Positions 62,505-64,000 of a DNA stretch of 64,000 nt are shown here, in pieces. The position numbers were made by a program, and so were the translations under genes. Numbering within the stretch: the first letter of the stretch is position 1; every line of letters begins with the position of its first letter. Under the pieces are notes generated by a model, which had not been told where the DNA came from, did no database searches, and saw nothing but the letters and a program-made list of their open reading frames with translations. Origin of the DNA: Varanus komodoensis (lineage: Eukaryota; Chordata; Lepidosauria; Squamata; Varanidae); the NCBI RefSeq assembly GCF_004798865.1, contig NW_025335587.1:828542-892541 (forward strand), written 5' to 3'.

Positions 62505-62890
62505 TGCTTCTGCTGCTCCAACGAACTGTCCTTTGGAAGCCCACAAGCCCTGCTGAGTCAGTCCAAGGGTTCATCTAACCCAACATTCTTTTCACTCTTC
62601 TACCACAGGAAACCCACAAGCAGGCCATGAGTGCAACAGCAACCTCCTGCCCATGTTGCCCAACAATAGCTCTACATAGCCATGCCTCTAGTATTGGAGG
62701 TATTATCCAACTTTCAAGACTAGTAGCCACTGATGGCTGTCTCTTCCATGAATTTATCCAATCCCCTCTTAAAGCCATACAAATTGATGGCCAGAGTTAT
62801 ATCTTGTGTAAATGAATTATATAGTTTAATTATGTGGTGTGGGAAGAGCTACTGTTATCTGTCCTGAATCTCCCACCAATTCACTTCATA
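62505..62890 (+). mobile_element. Long dispersed amniote repeat, family unassigned
   Basis: Recognised from its phrases: ggaagcccacaagccctgct, aacccacaagcaggccatgag, ccatgaatttatccaatccc, cttaaagccatacaaattgatgg, tgtcctgaatctcccacc. The repeat occurs widely in reptile genomes, probably as a LINE 3' UTR or a SINE. About 390 bases are present and several indels are apparent. Confidence 0.55.
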
Positions 62891-63156
62891 GGAAGTGGTT
62901 AACGTATGAGTAGAGAAAAATGAAAATGTCAAAGTGATTGCACCTGTTTGGTTGTATACCTCAGCAAAAGGTAGTTATACAAATACTCTGTAACTTCCTG
63001 TACCTTTTTTTAGCTCTACAATATTCTTTCAGAATTGTGGCAACCAGACCAGTTAATGTACTTTCTAGCATACCGTTTTTGGGGAGATGCTAAACCATCT
63101 CTTCCACCTATCTGTGTAATCAACATATCTCACTAGAAGCTAGCGACCCACGGACT

Positions 63157-63231
63157 GGGCCCAACCCCTAAGGCTGCCTCACTGGCCATATCCAACATCA
63201 GCCACATGTTCACAGCTGTGTAGAGGAAGCT
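63157..63231 (+). repeat. Unnamed dispersed repeat, copy 2
   Basis: Partner of the copy 2.8 kb upstream. Mismatches are spread along its length, so it is an interspersed repeat and not a recent local duplication. Confidence 0.65.
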
Positions 63232-63361
63232 ATTGAGGAAGAGTTTTGCTTATTCCTGCTTTTACTTTCACCATAAACCCGTTGGTTCTTCTCTCCTGTG
63301 AAGGTGAACGTTGCACATGCAAGGATCCTACAAGGCGTGTAATAATCATCCCCAAATGTAG

Positions 63362-63443
63362 TCATTGGACATGCTGACTTGGGCTCTTAGGAGTTATAGT
63401 CTAACACATGAGGGTGGCACCAGATTAGGGAAGGTTAAGCATG
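63362..63443. mobile_element. Single arm of the foldback MITE, reversed
   Basis: Reads taggagttatagtctaacac, atgagggtggcaccagattagggaaggtt, the reversed arm of the same family. Confidence 0.5.
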
Positions 63444-64000
63444 TTAACATGTATCTTTGCTACTCTTGCGTAGAGTTTAGTATGATTTGTATGTCTTATA
63501 AAACGGATGTGAAATTCAAGCAATGCATATTAAAATAAGAGATCCTTCTGGCTAGTTAAGCCTAAAGGCAAAGATCTGATCCGGTTATACTCCATTTAGT
63601 TCCATTGAAGTAAATTTGTCCAAACATAAATATTCTCGCTTTACCTTTTTGTGAATGAAGGTATTGTTGATTCAAAATGAACTGGTTTCAATCTCACATT
63701 GATTCACCAAGGTATTTAAATAGTTTAAAACAGACCAAAGTAGCTTGTCGAGGGCAAACCTTGCTGAAGATATTAAGCACAGAGACCAGAACAAAAAATG
63801 ATACCTCCTCAACTGGGCCATGGTATTTAAAATGGCTAGTTTCCCTAGAGCACACATATTCTTCTTAAAGGATTATGAAAAAGCTGCATTATGAAGGAGA
63901 ACTGAATTGCATTGTAACTAAAAATGGACTAGGATAGAAAAAGAAAAAGCATTGTTAAGTGCTGATATCTCTCTCATGTAGCACAATCTTATGCTTAAGT
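63444..64000. other. AT-rich window end
   Basis: Phrases cacaatcttatgcttaagt and ttccattgaagtaaatttg at the very end may belong to the 'aatcctatgc' dispersed repeat family (30.6 kb), but the window cuts it off. Confidence 0.35.

Overview
The window looks like non-coding (intergenic or intronic) DNA from a squamate reptile, most likely a lizard. It is AT-rich, and no host protein gene, rRNA or tRNA gene could be supported. The repeat content points to squamates: several copies of a tRNA-derived SINE, 3' ends of L2/CR1-type LINEs, a BovB/RTE-like LINE fragment, foldback MITEs common in lizards and snakes, and a DIRS-type retrotransposon. The lineage call rests on remembered repeat families; no database search was run.

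Layout. About 0-19 kb is old AT-rich sequence. It holds 5'-truncated LINE ends (6.8-7.6, 9.4-9.9, 10.9-11.7 and perhaps 16.4-16.7 kb), a palindromic MITE (13.0-13.2 kb), a SINE (15.9 kb) and a foldback MITE (18.0 kb). At 19.4-19.9 kb lies a non-autonomous Tc1/mariner (Tigger/pogo-like) element with a GC- and CpG-rich core. A perfect 16-bp inverted repeat lies at 20.5 kb inside a small open frame. From 21 to 34 kb there are more LINE and SINE ends, microsatellites and one unexplained minus-strand open frame (33.3-33.6 kb).

The centrepiece is 34,617-37,945 on the minus strand: a DIRS-like tyrosine-recombinase retrotransposon. Read along the minus strand it runs terminal repeat, gag-like frame, recombinase-like frame, internal complementary region, terminal repeat with a 26-base extension. 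It is broken and lacks a recognisable reverse transcriptase/RNase H block, but its termini and circle-junction copy agree base for base at the junction. It is GC-rich against an AT-rich background.

From 38 to 64 kb the sequence returns to old AT-rich DNA with SINE copies (44.6, 53.4, 56.2 and 61.5 kb), the BovB/RTE-like fragment (47.9-48.5 kb), CR1-like tails (48.7 and 49.2 kb), a second copy of the palindromic MITE (53.7 kb), an unnamed repeat present twice (60.4 and 63.2 kb) and a longer dispersed repeat (62.5-62.9 kb). Three short exon-like stretches are flagged as weak candidates only. The elements are independent insertions and do not form a pathway.
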